Positions 17,215 to 26,295 of a DNA stretch of 64,000 nucleotides are shown piece by piece. The stretch's first letter is position 1, and the number at the start of each line of letters is the position of its first letter. Below the pieces are notes generated by a model. The model was not told where the DNA came from and searched no databases. It worked only from the letters and a program-made list of their open reading frames with translations. A program made the translations under genes and the position numbers. The DNA is from Methylocystis bryophila (lineage in GTDB: Bacteria; Pseudomonadota; Alphaproteobacteria; Rhizobiales; Beijerinckiaceae), in the NCBI RefSeq assembly GCF_027925445.1, contig NZ_AP027149.1, forward strand, positions 992,001-1,056,000. The letters are read 5' to 3'.

Positions 17215-18327
17215 ATGGCGGCTTATATCCTGCGGCGTGTGCTGCTCATGATCCCGACGATCCTCGGGATCATGCTCATCTCCTTCACGATCATCCAGTT
17301 CGCGCCGGGCGGGCCCGTGGAGCGCATCATCGCGCAGCTCCAGGGCTTCGACGTTGGGGCAACCTCGCGCTTCTCGGGGGGCGGCAGCGAGGTCGGACAG
17401 GGCCAAGGCACGCAGGCGACGATCGGCGCCGCCGACGCCTCCTCGAAATATCGGGGCGCGCAGGGGCTCGATCCCAAATTCGTGGCCGAGCTCGAGAAGC
17501 AGTTCGGCTTCGACAAGCCGGCCTGGGAGCGCTTCCTGCTGATGGTCAAGAACTACGCGATGTTCGACTTCGGCCGCAGCTATTTCCGCGACGAGAAGGT
17601 CATCAAGCTCATCGGCGAGCGGCTTCCCGTCTCCATCTCGCTCGGTCTTTGGATGACGCTGATTTCCTACTTGATCTCCATTCCGCTCGGGATCGCCAAG
17701 GCCGTTCGCGACGGCGGCAAATTCGACGCCTGGACCTCGAACCTCATCGTCGTCGGCAACGCCGTTCCGAGCTTTCTCTTCGCGATGCTGCTGATCGTGC
17801 TCTTTTGCGGCGGGTCGTTTTGGCAGATCTTCCCGCTGCGCGGCCTCGTCTCGGAGAATTTCTCGGAACTGTCGCTGCCGGGCAAAATCGGCGACTATTT
17901 GTGGCACATAACACTGCCGGTCCTCGCGATGACGCTCGGCGCCTTCGCCACCCAGACCATGCTGACGAAGAACTCCTTTCTCGACGAGATCCGCAAGCAA
18001 TATGTGCAGACGGCGCGCATGAAGGGGCTTACCGAACGGCGCGTGCTCTATGGCCATGTGTTCCGCAATGCGATGCTGATCGTCATCGCCGGCTTTCCCG
18101 GCGCCTTCGTGCACGCCTTCTTCACCGGCTCCGTGCTGATCGAGACGATTTTCACGATCGACGGGCTCGGGCTCCTCTCCTTCGAGGCGATCGTCAACCG
18201 GGACTATCCGGTCGTCTTCGCGGATCTCTACATCTTCGCGATGCTCTCGCTCGTCGTGAATCTGGTCTCGGACCTCGTCTACACCTGGGTCGATCCGCGC
18301 ATCGACTTTGAAACCCGCGAGGTATGA
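17215..18327 (+). CDS. yejB: Peptide ABC transporter permease, YejB-like
   Basis: 370 residues from ATG 17215. First of two inner-membrane permeases: MAAYILRRVLLMIPTILGIMLISF is the first segment, then a long periplasmic loop (about 45-110) and five more segments. The EAA cytoplasmic loop reads DEIRKQYVQTARMKGLTERRVLYGHVFRNA, which contacts the ATPase. The Gly/Ser-rich insertion GGGSEVGQGQGTQ in the periplasmic loop is unusual in look but in frame. The stop overlaps yejE (ATGA). Confidence 0.95.
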   Translation: MAAYILRRVLLMIPTILGIMLISFTIIQFAPGGPVERIIAQLQGFDVGATSRFSGGGSEVGQGQGTQATIGAADASSKYRGAQGLDPKFVAELEKQFGFDKPAWERFLLMVKNYAMFDFGRSYFRDEKVIKLIGERLPVSISLGLWMTLISYLISIPLGIAKAVRDGGKFDAWTSNLIVVGNAVPSFLFAMLLIVLFCGGSFWQIFPLRGLVSENFSELSLPGKIGDYLWHITLPVLAMTLGAFATQTMLTKNSFLDEIRKQYVQTARMKGLTERRVLYGHVFRNAMLIVIAGFPGAFVHAFFTGSVLIETIFTIDGLGLLSFEAIVNRDYPVVFADLYIFAMLSLVVNLVSDLVYTWVDPRIDFETREV

Positions 18328-19484
18328 CGTTGATGACCGAAGCGCCCGCGCTCGACGCGTCACGCTCCTTCCTCGGGCTCCATCTCACGCCGCTCGACGA
18401 GCGCCGGCTGGAAAATTTCAAGGCCAACCGCCGGGGCTTCTGGTCCTTCTGGGTCTTCCTCGCGCTGTTCGTGATCTCGCTCTCTTCCAATGTCATCGCC
18501 AACGACCGGCCCATTTTGGCCTTCTATAAGGGCGAGCTGCTCTTTCCGATTTTCGTCTCCTATCCGGAGGAGAAATTCGGCGGCTTTTACGCGCATACGG
18601 ACTATCGCGACCCGACGATCGCCCGGGAGATCGACCAGCACGGCTGGCTCTTGTGGCCGCCGATCCGCTTTTCCTATGACACGCATAATCTCGATCTGCC
18701 GACGCCGGCCCCGTCGCCGCCGACCTGGCTGCTCAACAAGGCGCAATGCGAAGCCGCCGCAGCGAAGGTGATCCCGCCGGGCGCGCCCAATCGCGGTTGT
18801 CGCGACATTGAATGGAACTGGCTCGGCACGGACGATCAGGGCCGCGACGTCGTCGCGCGTCTGCTTTACGGCTTCCGCATCTCGGTGCTGTTCGGCCTCA
18901 TCCTCTCCTCAGTCTCCTCTGTGGTCGGCGTCGCCGCGGGCGCCGTGCAGGGCTATTTCGGCGGAAAGGTCGATCTGATCGCGCAGCGCTTCATCGAAAT
19001 CTGGTCGTCGCTGCCGCAGCTTTATCTCCTGATCATCGTCTCGTCCTTCATAACTCCGGGCTTCTTCATATTGCTCGGAATTCTGCTACTCTTCTCTTGG
19101 GTCACGCTTGTGCATGTCGTGCGCGCCGAATTCCTGCGGGCGCGCAACTTCGAATATGTCAATGCGGCGCGCGCGCTCGGTCTCTCCGACGGGAAGATCA
19201 TCTGGCGCCATCTTCTACCCAACGCCACGGTCGCAACGCTGACCTTCCTGCCCTTCATTCTGAACTCCTCGATCACAACCCTCACCTCGCTCGATTTTTT
19301 GGGCTTCGGCCTGCCGCCCGGCTCGCCTTCGCTGGGCGAGCTGCTGCTGCAGGGCAAGTCGAACCTCCAAGCGCCATGGCTCGGGCTCACGGGATTCATC
19401 GTGATCGCCTCCATGCTCTCGCTCTTGCTCTTTGTCGGCGAAGGGGTCCGCGACGCCTTCGACCCGAGGAAGACTTTCCGGTGA
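18324..19484 (+). CDS. yejE: Peptide ABC transporter permease, YejE-like
   Basis: 386 residues. The second permease starts with a cytoplasmic N-terminus and one membrane segment near 40-58, then the YejE-specific periplasmic insert (GGFYAHTDYRDPTIAREI...WPPIRFSYDTHNLDLPTPAPSPP), then DIEWNWLGTDDQGRDVVARLLYGFRISVLFG and the EAA loop. The insert with WLGTDDQGRD identifies the YejE/OppC group. The gene is coupled to yejB; the ATPase gene is separated from it by a two-gene toxin/antitoxin-like module. Confidence 0.95.
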   Translation: MTLMTEAPALDASRSFLGLHLTPLDERRLENFKANRRGFWSFWVFLALFVISLSSNVIANDRPILAFYKGELLFPIFVSYPEEKFGGFYAHTDYRDPTIAREIDQHGWLLWPPIRFSYDTHNLDLPTPAPSPPTWLLNKAQCEAAAAKVIPPGAPNRGCRDIEWNWLGTDDQGRDVVARLLYGFRISVLFGLILSSVSSVVGVAAGAVQGYFGGKVDLIAQRFIEIWSSLPQLYLLIIVSSFITPGFFILLGILLLFSWVTLVHVVRAEFLRARNFEYVNAARALGLSDGKIIWRHLLPNATVATLTFLPFILNSSITTLTSLDFLGFGLPPGSPSLGELLLQGKSNLQAPWLGLTGFIVIASMLSLLLFVGEGVRDAFDPRKTFR

Positions 19485-19519
19485 GCGGGTGCTAGATCTT
19501 CCCCTGAAGGAGCTCGGTC

Positions 19520-19750
19520 ATGAACAAGATCGTGCGAGCGCATTTCCCCGTCGAGAAGCTGCCTCAGGAGTTGCGTGTCGGGCTCGACCTCACGCGGAAG
19601 GCAACGATAACGGTTGAGCTTGAAGAAAATGGAAGCTCGGACTCCCCAATGAGCTTCCTCGATATCTTCGCGGCCCGCGAACCCCCCTTCCGCAAGAAGG
19701 AAGAAATCGATGATGACTTGCGGGCGGATCGCGAGGAGTGGGGCAGGTGA
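19520..19750 (+). CDS. Putative antitoxin of a PIN (VapC-like) module
   Basis: 76 residues, acidic C-terminal half (EEIDDDLRADREEWGR), N-terminal part MNKIVRAHFPVEKLPQELRVGLDLTRKATITVEL. No DNA-binding motif can be assigned with certainty. Short acidic proteins of this kind directly upstream of PIN-domain genes act as antitoxins that block the nuclease and often autoregulate. It starts 35 bases after yejE and ends six bases before the PIN gene, so function is inferred mainly from position. Confidence 0.75.
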   Translation: MNKIVRAHFPVEKLPQELRVGLDLTRKATITVELEENGSSDSPMSFLDIFAAREPPFRKKEEIDDDLRADREEWGR

Positions 19751-19756
19751 TCTTCT

Positions 19757-20215
19757 GTGCGTTCCAAAATCTATCTTGACGCCAATGTCTTCATCTATTT
19801 CGTTGAGGGCGAAGAGGTTGTCGCCACAGCCGTGCGCGATCTGTTCGCCTGTCTCGTGAAGAATGCGAGCCTCGCGGTGACCAGTGAGCTCACGCTCGCC
19901 GAAGTTTTGGCTCCGCCCAGGCGGCAGACGGCCCTGTCTCTGCCGGTCAAGCAGCGCCTCTACATGGACTTGATCGCAGAAGGCGGCGTTGTGCAACTTG
20001 AGCCCGTCACCAGAGACATCCTTGTCGGGACGGCGAGTTTGAGGCTTACGACGGCTTGCAAGCTTGCCGACGCAATACACCTCGTGACCGCAATCCACAC
20101 CGACTGCAAATTTTTCATGTCTGGCGACTCTGACATGAGGCGTACGCCTAACGGAATGGTATGGCTGCCGCCCACGGCTGACGGGGTGCGCGCCTTTTTG
20201 GACAGGCTGACATGA
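19757..20215 (+). CDS. PIN-domain ribonuclease, VapC-like toxin
   Basis: 152 residues from GTG 19757. PIN signature: IYLDANVFIYFVEG at 5-18 with the first catalytic aspartate D8, SELTLAEVL near 54 with a conserved glutamate, LADAIHLVTAI near 106 with aspartate, and FMSGDSDMRR near 120. VapC toxins cut tRNA or rRNA and are held inactive by the upstream protein. The stop overlaps the yejF ATG by four bases (ATGA), so the module is translationally coupled to a transporter ATPase. Confidence 0.88.
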   Translation: MRSKIYLDANVFIYFVEGEEVVATAVRDLFACLVKNASLAVTSELTLAEVLAPPRRQTALSLPVKQRLYMDLIAEGGVVQLEPVTRDILVGTASLRLTTACKLADAIHLVTAIHTDCKFFMSGDSDMRRTPNGMVWLPPTADGVRAFLDRLT

Positions 20216-21819
20216 CCGCTCCCCTCCTCGATATCCGCGACCTCTCCGTCTCCTTCGTGCAGGGTGGCAGGGAGACGCTGGCCGTCGACCGCGTCTCGCT
20301 CTCGGTCGACAAGGGCAAGACTCTCGCGCTCGTGGGCGAGTCCGGCTCCGGCAAGTCTGTCACCGCCCTCTCCGTGCCGCGGCTCCTGCCATCTTCCGCC
20401 TATCATCCCTCCGGCGTCATCAATTTCGGCGGCCAGGATGTGCTGAAGATGAACGAAGCCGCCTTGCGCGGCATGCGCGGCGCGCGCGTCACCATGGTTT
20501 TCCAGGAGCCGATGACCTCGCTCAATCCGCTGCAAGTCATCGAGCGCCAGGTCGCGGAAATCCTAGAGCTGCACGGGATGCGCTCGGAGACGGCGCGGCG
20601 CGACCGCGTCGTGGAGCTGCTCGAGGAGGTGGGCATCCCCAATCCGCGCCAGCGGCTCGGCGCCTATCCGCATCAGCTCTCCGGCGGCCAGCGCCAGCGC
20701 GTGATGATCGCGATGGCGCTCGCCAACAAGCCCGACCTCCTCATCGCCGACGAGCCGACGACGGCGCTCGACGTGACCGTGCAGGCGCAGATTCTTGCGC
20801 TGCTCGACCGGCTGCGCAAGACTTACGGCATGGCGATGCTGTTCATCACCCATGACCTGGGTCTCGTGCGGCGCATCGCCGACGACGTCTGCGTGATGCA
20901 GAGGGGGAAAATCGTCGAGGCCGGGCCGGCGGCGCGCGTCTTTGCCGACCCGCAGCACCCTTACACCAAAGCGCTGCTCGCCGCGGAGCCTTCGGGCGCC
21001 GCCAATCCGACGCCGCCGAATGCGCCCGTGGTGCTCGAGACGGAGAATTTGCGCGTTTGGTTTCCCATTCGCGAAGGCTTCTTTCGTCGCATTGTCGATT
21101 ACGTGAAGGCGGTGGACGGCGTCTCGCTGCAGCTCCGGGCCGGGGAGACCATCGGCGTCGTCGGCGAATCGGGCTCGGGGAAAACGACGCTGGGGCTTGC
21201 TTTGCTGCGGCTCGTCAGCTCGCAGGGCCCGATCGTCTACATGGGCAGCCGCATAGAGGCGAAATCGCGCAATGAGATGCGGCCCTTGCGGCGCGACATG
21301 CAGATTGTCTTCCAGGACCCTTACGGTTCGCTCTCTCCGCGCATGTCGGTCGCCGAGATCGTCGCCGAAGGCCTGGAGCTGCATCGCCCCGACCTCTCTC
21401 GCGACGCGCGCCGCGCGACTGTCGCCGCGGCGTTGAAGGAGACGGGCCTCGATCCCGCGACGATGGATCGCTATCCGCATGAATTTTCCGGAGGTCAGCG
21501 CCAGCGTATCGCCATCGCCCGCGCCATCGTGCTGGAGCCGAAGCTCGTCATCTTGGACGAGCCCACCTCGGCGCTCGACATGTCAGTGCAGGCGCAGATC
21601 GTCGATCTGTTGCGCGACCTGCAGAAGCGGCGCGATCTCGCTTACGTCTTCATCAGCCACGATCTCAAGGTCGTGAAGGCGCTCGCCGCGCAGCTCATCG
21701 TGATGCGGCACGGCAAGGTCGTGGAGGCGGGGCCGGCGACGGAAATCTTCGCGGATCCGAAGAACGAATATACGCGCGCGCTGTTCGCCGCCGCATTTCG
21801 GGTGGAGGCGGAGGGGTAG
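20212..21819 (+). CDS. yejF: Peptide ABC transporter, duplicated ATP-binding protein, YejF-like
   Basis: 535 residues containing two ABC ATPase domains in one chain, as in YejF. Domain 1 has Walker A GESGSGKS at 42-49, signature LSGGQRQR and Walker B LLIADEPT. Domain 2 starts near residue 265 with Walker A GESGSGKT near 320, signature FSGGQRQR and LVILDEPTS. Cytoplasmic; it energises YejBE. It is the last gene of the operon and is preceded by the PIN gene rather than by yejE. Confidence 0.96.
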   Translation: MTAPLLDIRDLSVSFVQGGRETLAVDRVSLSVDKGKTLALVGESGSGKSVTALSVPRLLPSSAYHPSGVINFGGQDVLKMNEAALRGMRGARVTMVFQEPMTSLNPLQVIERQVAEILELHGMRSETARRDRVVELLEEVGIPNPRQRLGAYPHQLSGGQRQRVMIAMALANKPDLLIADEPTTALDVTVQAQILALLDRLRKTYGMAMLFITHDLGLVRRIADDVCVMQRGKIVEAGPAARVFADPQHPYTKALLAAEPSGAANPTPPNAPVVLETENLRVWFPIREGFFRRIVDYVKAVDGVSLQLRAGETIGVVGESGSGKTTLGLALLRLVSSQGPIVYMGSRIEAKSRNEMRPLRRDMQIVFQDPYGSLSPRMSVAEIVAEGLELHRPDLSRDARRATVAAALKETGLDPATMDRYPHEFSGGQRQRIAIARAIVLEPKLVILDEPTSALDMSVQAQIVDLLRDLQKRRDLAYVFISHDLKVVKALAAQLIVMRHGKVVEAGPATEIFADPKNEYTRALFAAAFRVEAEG

Positions 21820-21829
21820 AGTCGGGCAG

Positions 21830-22300
21830 CTACAACATGTGCTGAGCCGCTTCGAGCACCATGCCCAAGGACTCCGCCTCGAATCCACGCGGTAGTCGCA
21901 GCCCCTTCGCCCAATAGCGCAGATGGCTGCGACAGCGGCGGCAGTCGGAACTACCGAACCCGTCGAGCGGCGTCGGCAGATCGGCGAGCGCGACGTTGAT
22001 CGCGCATTCGTCGCCACCCGGAAAGACGAAGGCGCCGAGGACTTCTCCGGCGCAGGTGATTTGATCGACATGCCAATGCGCGCGCTTCTCCCGACGCATG
22101 TGCCGGGCCACTCTGGCCGCCAAGCCTCCGGGTCCCCGCGCCGAGCCGCAATAGAGATAGAATCCCGCCGCCAGTGACGCTCTGTTGCTGCCCGCTTTTA
22201 CGGCGAGCGGCGCCGGCAGGGAGATGAGCAGCGCATAGGCTCCCGCCTCTTTGGGCGCAGCGGTCGCAGATCGAAAGAAGACCGACGACGCGCTATTCAT
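21830..22300 (-). CDS. GIY-YIG/DUF123 family protein
   Basis: 156 residues. YALLISLPAP...AGFYLYCGSARGPGGLAARVARHMR resembles the DUF123 branch of the GIY-YIG nuclease fold, in which YxLYCGSAxG holds the equivalent of the second YIG. The C-terminal half has HWHVDQI, CAINVAL and SSDCRRCRSHLRY, with several cysteines that could bind a metal. No biochemical role is established that I can name. Its ATG overlaps the stop of the upstream membrane-protein gene. Confidence 0.8.
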   Translation of the reverse strand: MNSASSVFFRSATAAPKEAGAYALLISLPAPLAVKAGSNRASLAAGFYLYCGSARGPGGLAARVARHMRREKRAHWHVDQITCAGEVLGAFVFPGGDECAINVALADLPTPLDGFGSSDCRRCRSHLRYWAKGLRLPRGFEAESLGMVLEAAQHML

Positions 22301-22776
22301 TCTTCTCGCGCGAGGCCTTCCCGTGTCGCAAATCCCAAGGCGCGGGCCAGCGCCTGCGGCTCGTCCGTGCCCAGCCGAAACGACGCGCCATCCTTCTTCG
22401 CGATCTCGACGGCCTCGAGCCCATCGACATTATAAAGCCAACCGCGCGGCGTGAGACGAACGCCCCAGCCCCACCACCATTTGTTGCGCGCGGGCTCGGC
22501 CTTGGCGATCTCGCTTCGCGCGACGCGTCGCTTGAGCAAGCCTGGACCGAAGAACCAGACGAGCTCGTTCGGGGTCACTTCGATCGTCAGCGAGGAGAAG
22601 ATCAGGCCGGTGAGCAGCATGATGGCGGCGACCAGAAGAGCCGGCGACCGCGGCGCCGCCAAATCGGCGGCGCCGGCAAAGAGCGTAGCCACTCCCAAAA
22701 CAATGATGATTGTCCAACCGATTTGTCTGTGCCGGTAAAGGTTGCGCACGTCGCTCGCTCCATCACTTCCTTCCAA
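22297..22776 (-). CDS. Membrane protein of unknown function, PH-like C-terminal part
   Basis: 159 residues. Two hydrophobic segments at about 20-35 and 42-62, then a soluble part TIEVTPNELVWFFGPGLLKRRVARSEIAKAEPARN...WWWGWGVRLTPRGWLYNVDGLEAVEI, the strand pattern of bacterial PH-type (DUF304-like) domains. It overlaps the 3' end of mutL by 14 bases and the DUF123 gene by four, so all three are probably cotranscribed. Function unknown. Confidence 0.7.
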   Translation of the reverse strand: MEGSDGASDVRNLYRHRQIGWTIIIVLGVATLFAGAADLAAPRSPALLVAAIMLLTGLIFSSLTIEVTPNELVWFFGPGLLKRRVARSEIAKAEPARNKWWWGWGVRLTPRGWLYNVDGLEAVEIAKKDGASFRLGTDEPQALARALGFATREGLAREE

Positions 22777-24562
22777 ACAACCGCTCGATATCCGAAAGCT
22801 TCAGCTCCACATAGGTGGGCCGGCCGTGATTGCACTGGCCTGCCCCCGGCGTCGCCTCCATCTCGCGCAGAAGCGCGTTCATTTCCTGCGGCGCGAGACG
22901 GCGGCCCGCGCGCACCGAGTGATGGCAGGCGCAAGTCGCGAGCACATGGTCGAGCCGTCGCGTGAGCGCGCGCGCGTCGCCTTCCTCGGCGAGAAGATCG
23001 GCGATGTCGGCCACGAGACGCTTGGCGTCGATCTCGCCCAGGATCGCCGGCGTCTCCCGCACGAGCACGGCGCCGGGGCCGAAAGGCTCGACGACGAGCC
23101 CGAGCGCGGCGAGCTCGTCCAAGGCCGGCGTCAAGGCTTCCAGCCGCTGCGGATCGAGATCGACCACGGCCGGGATCAGCAGCATCTGGCGCGCCACGCC
23201 CTCCGTCTCGCGCTGGCGTTTGAGCTTCTCATAGACGAGCCGCTCATGCGCGGCGTGCTGGTCGACGATGACGAGGCCATCGCGCGTCTGCGCGAGAATA
23301 TAGGTCTCATGCAACTGCGCGCGCGCGGCGCCGAGCGGCGCCTCGAGATCTGGCGCCATCGGGGGCTCGACGGCCGCGCGGACGTCGGCTTGCGGCGGCG
23401 CGTGCAGATAGGATGCCTGCGCCGTTTCTTCGAGACCCGAAGCCGGCGCGAACATCGCCGGCGCGTTGGGCGATTGGCGATAGTCCCAATTGGCGGGAGG
23501 CGAGGGACGATAGTCGCGACGCCCGGAAAGGAGATCGAGCGCCTTTCGCGCTGGCCCGTCGGCGCCGCGATGCAAGGCGGAGGCGAGCGCCTGTTTCAAC
23601 GCGCCCACGACGAGTCCGCGCACGAGCCCAGCGTCCTGAAAGCGCACCTCGGCCTTGGCGGGATGCACATTGACGTCGACGACGCTTGGATCGATCTCGA
23701 GAAAGAGAGCCACGACCGGGTGACGGTCGTGGCTCAAGAAGTCGAGATAGGCGGCGCGCAAGGCGCCGGCGAAAAGCTTGTCGCGCACCGGCCGGCCGTT
23801 GACATAGACATATTGCATCTGCGCATTGGCGCGGTTGAACGTGGGCAGCGCCGCGAGGCCCGTCAGGCGAAAGCCTTCGCGTTCAGCCTCGATTTCCACC
23901 GCATTGGCGACGAAGTCCTCGCCGAGCGCTTGCGCAAGGCGCCGCGCGCGTCCGGCGCGATCTCCCGGGCAGGCGGAATAGTCGAAACCGCCGCCGCCGC
24001 TGAAGCTGAAAGCGACCTGCTGATGCGCCATGGCGAGGCGTTTGACGGCGTCGGACGCGGCCTGCGTCTCGGCGCGATCGGACTTCAGGAATTTCAGACG
24101 CGCGGGAGTCGCGGCGAAAAGGTCGCGCGCTTCGATCTTGGCGCCCTTTGGCCAGTCGCTCAACCGAAGCCCGCGCTTCTCTCCGGCCTCGACGCGCAAG
24201 GCGAGACCGTGAGGAGAATGGGCCGAGCGAGTCTCGATCAAGAGATCGGAAACGGCGGCGATGGAGGGCAGCGCCTCGCCGCGAAATCCCAGCGTTAAGA
24301 TGCGCGTAAGATCGCCATCGGGAATTTTGGAGGTCGCATGGCGTTCGACCGCGAGGAGAAGATCCGCTTCATCCATGCCGCAGCCATCGTCGATCACGCG
24401 GATCAGTCGCCGGCCGCCGTCTTCGATCGCGACGTCGATCTTTCTTGCGCCGGCGTCGAGCGCATTCTCGACGAGCTCTTTTACGGCGGCGCTCGGCCGT
24501 TCGATCACCTCGCCGGCGGCGATGCGGTCGATGAGTATGGGGTCGAGGCGACGAACGGGCAT
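22763..24562 (-). CDS. mutL: DNA mismatch repair protein MutL
   Basis: 599 residues. GHKL ATPase at the N-terminus with VKELVENALDAGARKI near 28-43, DDGCGMDEADL near 57-67 and TLGFRGEALPSIAAV near 90-104. A variable Pro/Ala-rich linker (about 330-400) precedes the C-terminal dimerisation domain (QTRDGLVIVDQHAAHERL, then ACHHSVRAGR and CNHGRPTYVEL). MutL couples MutS mismatch recognition to strand removal. The C-terminal blocks QHAAHERL and CNHGRPT suggest the endonuclease-type layout, though I could not confirm the DQHAxxE metal site beyond this visible match. Confidence 0.97.
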   Translation of the reverse strand: MPVRRLDPILIDRIAAGEVIERPSAAVKELVENALDAGARKIDVAIEDGGRRLIRVIDDGCGMDEADLLLAVERHATSKIPDGDLTRILTLGFRGEALPSIAAVSDLLIETRSAHSPHGLALRVEAGEKRGLRLSDWPKGAKIEARDLFAATPARLKFLKSDRAETQAASDAVKRLAMAHQQVAFSFSGGGGFDYSACPGDRAGRARRLAQALGEDFVANAVEIEAEREGFRLTGLAALPTFNRANAQMQYVYVNGRPVRDKLFAGALRAAYLDFLSHDRHPVVALFLEIDPSVVDVNVHPAKAEVRFQDAGLVRGLVVGALKQALASALHRGADGPARKALDLLSGRRDYRPSPPANWDYRQSPNAPAMFAPASGLEETAQASYLHAPPQADVRAAVEPPMAPDLEAPLGAARAQLHETYILAQTRDGLVIVDQHAAHERLVYEKLKRQRETEGVARQMLLIPAVVDLDPQRLEALTPALDELAALGLVVEPFGPGAVLVRETPAILGEIDAKRLVADIADLLAEEGDARALTRRLDHVLATCACHHSVRAGRRLAPQEMNALLREMEATPGAGQCNHGRPTYVELKLSDIERLFGRK

Positions 24563-24780
24563 GGCGAATCTTCGAGGAATCGGATCGACATTATAGCGCG
24601 CCGGGATCGCGCCGCGAGCGGGCGCTAGGGAAGGGCAGGCGAAAGGCCCTTTGGATCAGCGGGCGCTGGATGAAGGTTGACGGCGCGGCGAGGGCCCCAG
24701 AAGAGCGTCGAAAGCCGCCGATGCGTCGAAAAACGAGCGGGCCCGATACGATAGGCGGAAGGAAGGCGAATAGGCTTTGC

Positions 24781-24812
24781 GCGATCCCTGCGGCGCGTTG
24801 CGCAGGGATCGC
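24781..24812 (-). terminator. Hairpin downstream of a small secreted-protein gene
   Basis: Perfect 12-base inverted repeat GCGATCCCTGCG (24781-24792) / CGCAGGGATCGC (24801-24812) with an 8-base loop, 15 bases past the stop of the gene at 24828-24992. No T-run follows on the minus strand, so it may stabilise the 3' end rather than be a classical terminator. Confidence 0.5.
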
Positions 24813-24827
24813 CTCATTCAAACGAAA

Positions 24828-24992
24828 TTACTTTTGGGCAGGCTCGGCCGACTGATCGGCAGGCTTGTCGGCTCCGCTATCCTTAGACTTGGAATGGTGC
24901 TTCTTGCTCTTCGCGTCCGCCGGGACTGTGCCCGAGACGGTCAGCGCGAAGGCGGAAAGGATCATCACTGCGGCAGCGAGCATCTTCTTCAT
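24828..24992 (-). CDS. Small secreted lysine/histidine-rich peptide
   Basis: 54 residues with a strong ribosome site (GAAGGAGTGAATC) before the ATG. Residues 1-27 are a signal peptide (MKKMLAAAVMILSAFALTVSGTVPADA); the mature peptide is only about 27 residues, very polar, with KSKKHHSKSKDSGADKPADQ. Peptides like this are common and mostly uncharacterised in alphaproteobacteria. Signal peptide, Shine-Dalgarno and the hairpin after the stop make a real gene likely, but it has no recognisable function. Confidence 0.75.
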   Translation of the reverse strand: MKKMLAAAVMILSAFALTVSGTVPADAKSKKHHSKSKDSGADKPADQSAEPAQK

Positions 24993-25204
24993 GATTCACT
25001 CCTTCACGTTAGCTTTGGATCCGACGCGAGCCCAACCTCCTCGAGCTTAACGCCGACCAGATGCAGGTATAATCTTGACCGATCTTTCACGCCAGAGCCA
25101 GGCAAAACGCATTTCCTGCCCTAATGCGCATAATCTGCATGTTATGTGTCAAACCGGCACAGGACGCGACCGCATCGCGGAAGTCCCCCGCGCGAGGCCT
25201 GGGT

Positions 25205-26269
25205 TCAGCCGCCTTCGCGGTAATTGGCGATGATCGAGCGGGTCGGAGCCGAGAGAGTCCACACGAAGCCTTCGGGCAAAAAGTCCAGCGTCGCGGCGCC
25301 GTCCAGCGCTTGCGCCACGAGGCGGCGCAGCACCTTGTGGCCAAATCCCGCGCGCGGCGGCGGAGCTACAGCCGGCCCTCCCGATTCCCGCCAAACGAAG
25401 AAGAAGCGATCGGCCTCTATGCGCCAGCTCAAGGAGATGCTGCCGCCGGCGACGGAAAAGGCGCCATAGGTCAAGGCGTTGGCGGTGAGCTCGTGCAAGG
25501 CGAGCCCGATGTTTTGCGCGGCTTCGGGCTTCAGCATGATCTTCGGCCCCTCGACATGCGCGTGCTCCCCAATCTCGCCCGCGCCGACGTCGAGACAGTA
25601 GGCGATTTGCGCGCGCACGAGATCATGCATGGAGGCGCCGCGCCAATCCTGCGAGATCAAGAGATCATGCGCCATCGACAACGCCTGCAGGCGAGCCGAA
25701 AACTTGCGTTGATATTCCTCGACGGAAGCGGCGCCGGCGCTCGTCTGGCGTGACATGGACTGCACGACCGCGAGAATGTTCTTGGAGCGATGCACGAGCT
25801 CGCGCAGGAGCGTGCGCACGTGCTGCTCACGATGCTTGCGCCACGTGATGTCGCGCGCGGTTCCGACGATCCTGACGGCGCGACCGGCGTCGAAGAAGGT
25901 GCGTCCACGCACGGAAACCCAGCGCTCGACCTTGTCGTCTTGGCCGATCACTCGATATTCCGCTTCGTAATCGTCGACGTTCTCGGGGTCGAGCGCCTGG
26001 ACGATCGCCTCCTGGGTGCGCTTCTTGTCCGAGGGGTGTAGTAGCGCTGCGCGAAATACGTCGAGGTTGGCCGGCGCGTCCTTCGAAAGCCCCCAGAGCG
26101 CGCGTACGCGTTCGTCGAGCAGAACCTCGCCCGTGACGAGGTTCCAGTCCCAAAGCCCAATGCGTCCTGCGTCGAGCGCGAGCTTCATCCGCTCTATCGT
26201 GAAGGCCTGCTCAAGCGGATCGCTCTGGTCGGAGGCGCCTAATGGCTCATACGAAGAAGTTTCAGACAC
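25205..26269 (-). CDS. PAS-containing HWE-family sensor histidine kinase
   Basis: 354 residues from GTG 26269, which has AGGAAATGAGAGC upstream; an in-frame ATG at 26335 lies inside the preceding EVE gene. The N-terminal half is a PAS domain (RIGLWDWNLVTGEVLLDERVRALWGL...YRVIGQDDKVERWVSVRGRT). The kinase part has LLRELVHRSKNILAVVQS (phosphoacceptor His about 160), ALHELTANALTYGAFS and FFVWRESGGP, the His/Trp/Glu pattern of the HWE family. No membrane segment, so it senses a cytoplasmic cue. No response-regulator gene is adjacent; HWE kinases in this order often feed PhyR-type or single-domain regulators. Confidence 0.88.
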   Translation of the reverse strand: MSETSSYEPLGASDQSDPLEQAFTIERMKLALDAGRIGLWDWNLVTGEVLLDERVRALWGLSKDAPANLDVFRAALLHPSDKKRTQEAIVQALDPENVDDYEAEYRVIGQDDKVERWVSVRGRTFFDAGRAVRIVGTARDITWRKHREQHVRTLLRELVHRSKNILAVVQSMSRQTSAGAASVEEYQRKFSARLQALSMAHDLLISQDWRGASMHDLVRAQIAYCLDVGAGEIGEHAHVEGPKIMLKPEAAQNIGLALHELTANALTYGAFSVAGGSISLSWRIEADRFFFVWRESGGPAVAPPPRAGFGHKVLRRLVAQALDGAATLDFLPEGFVWTLSAPTRSIIANYREGG

Positions 26270-26295
26270 GCTCTCATTTCCTGATCGAAGACATT

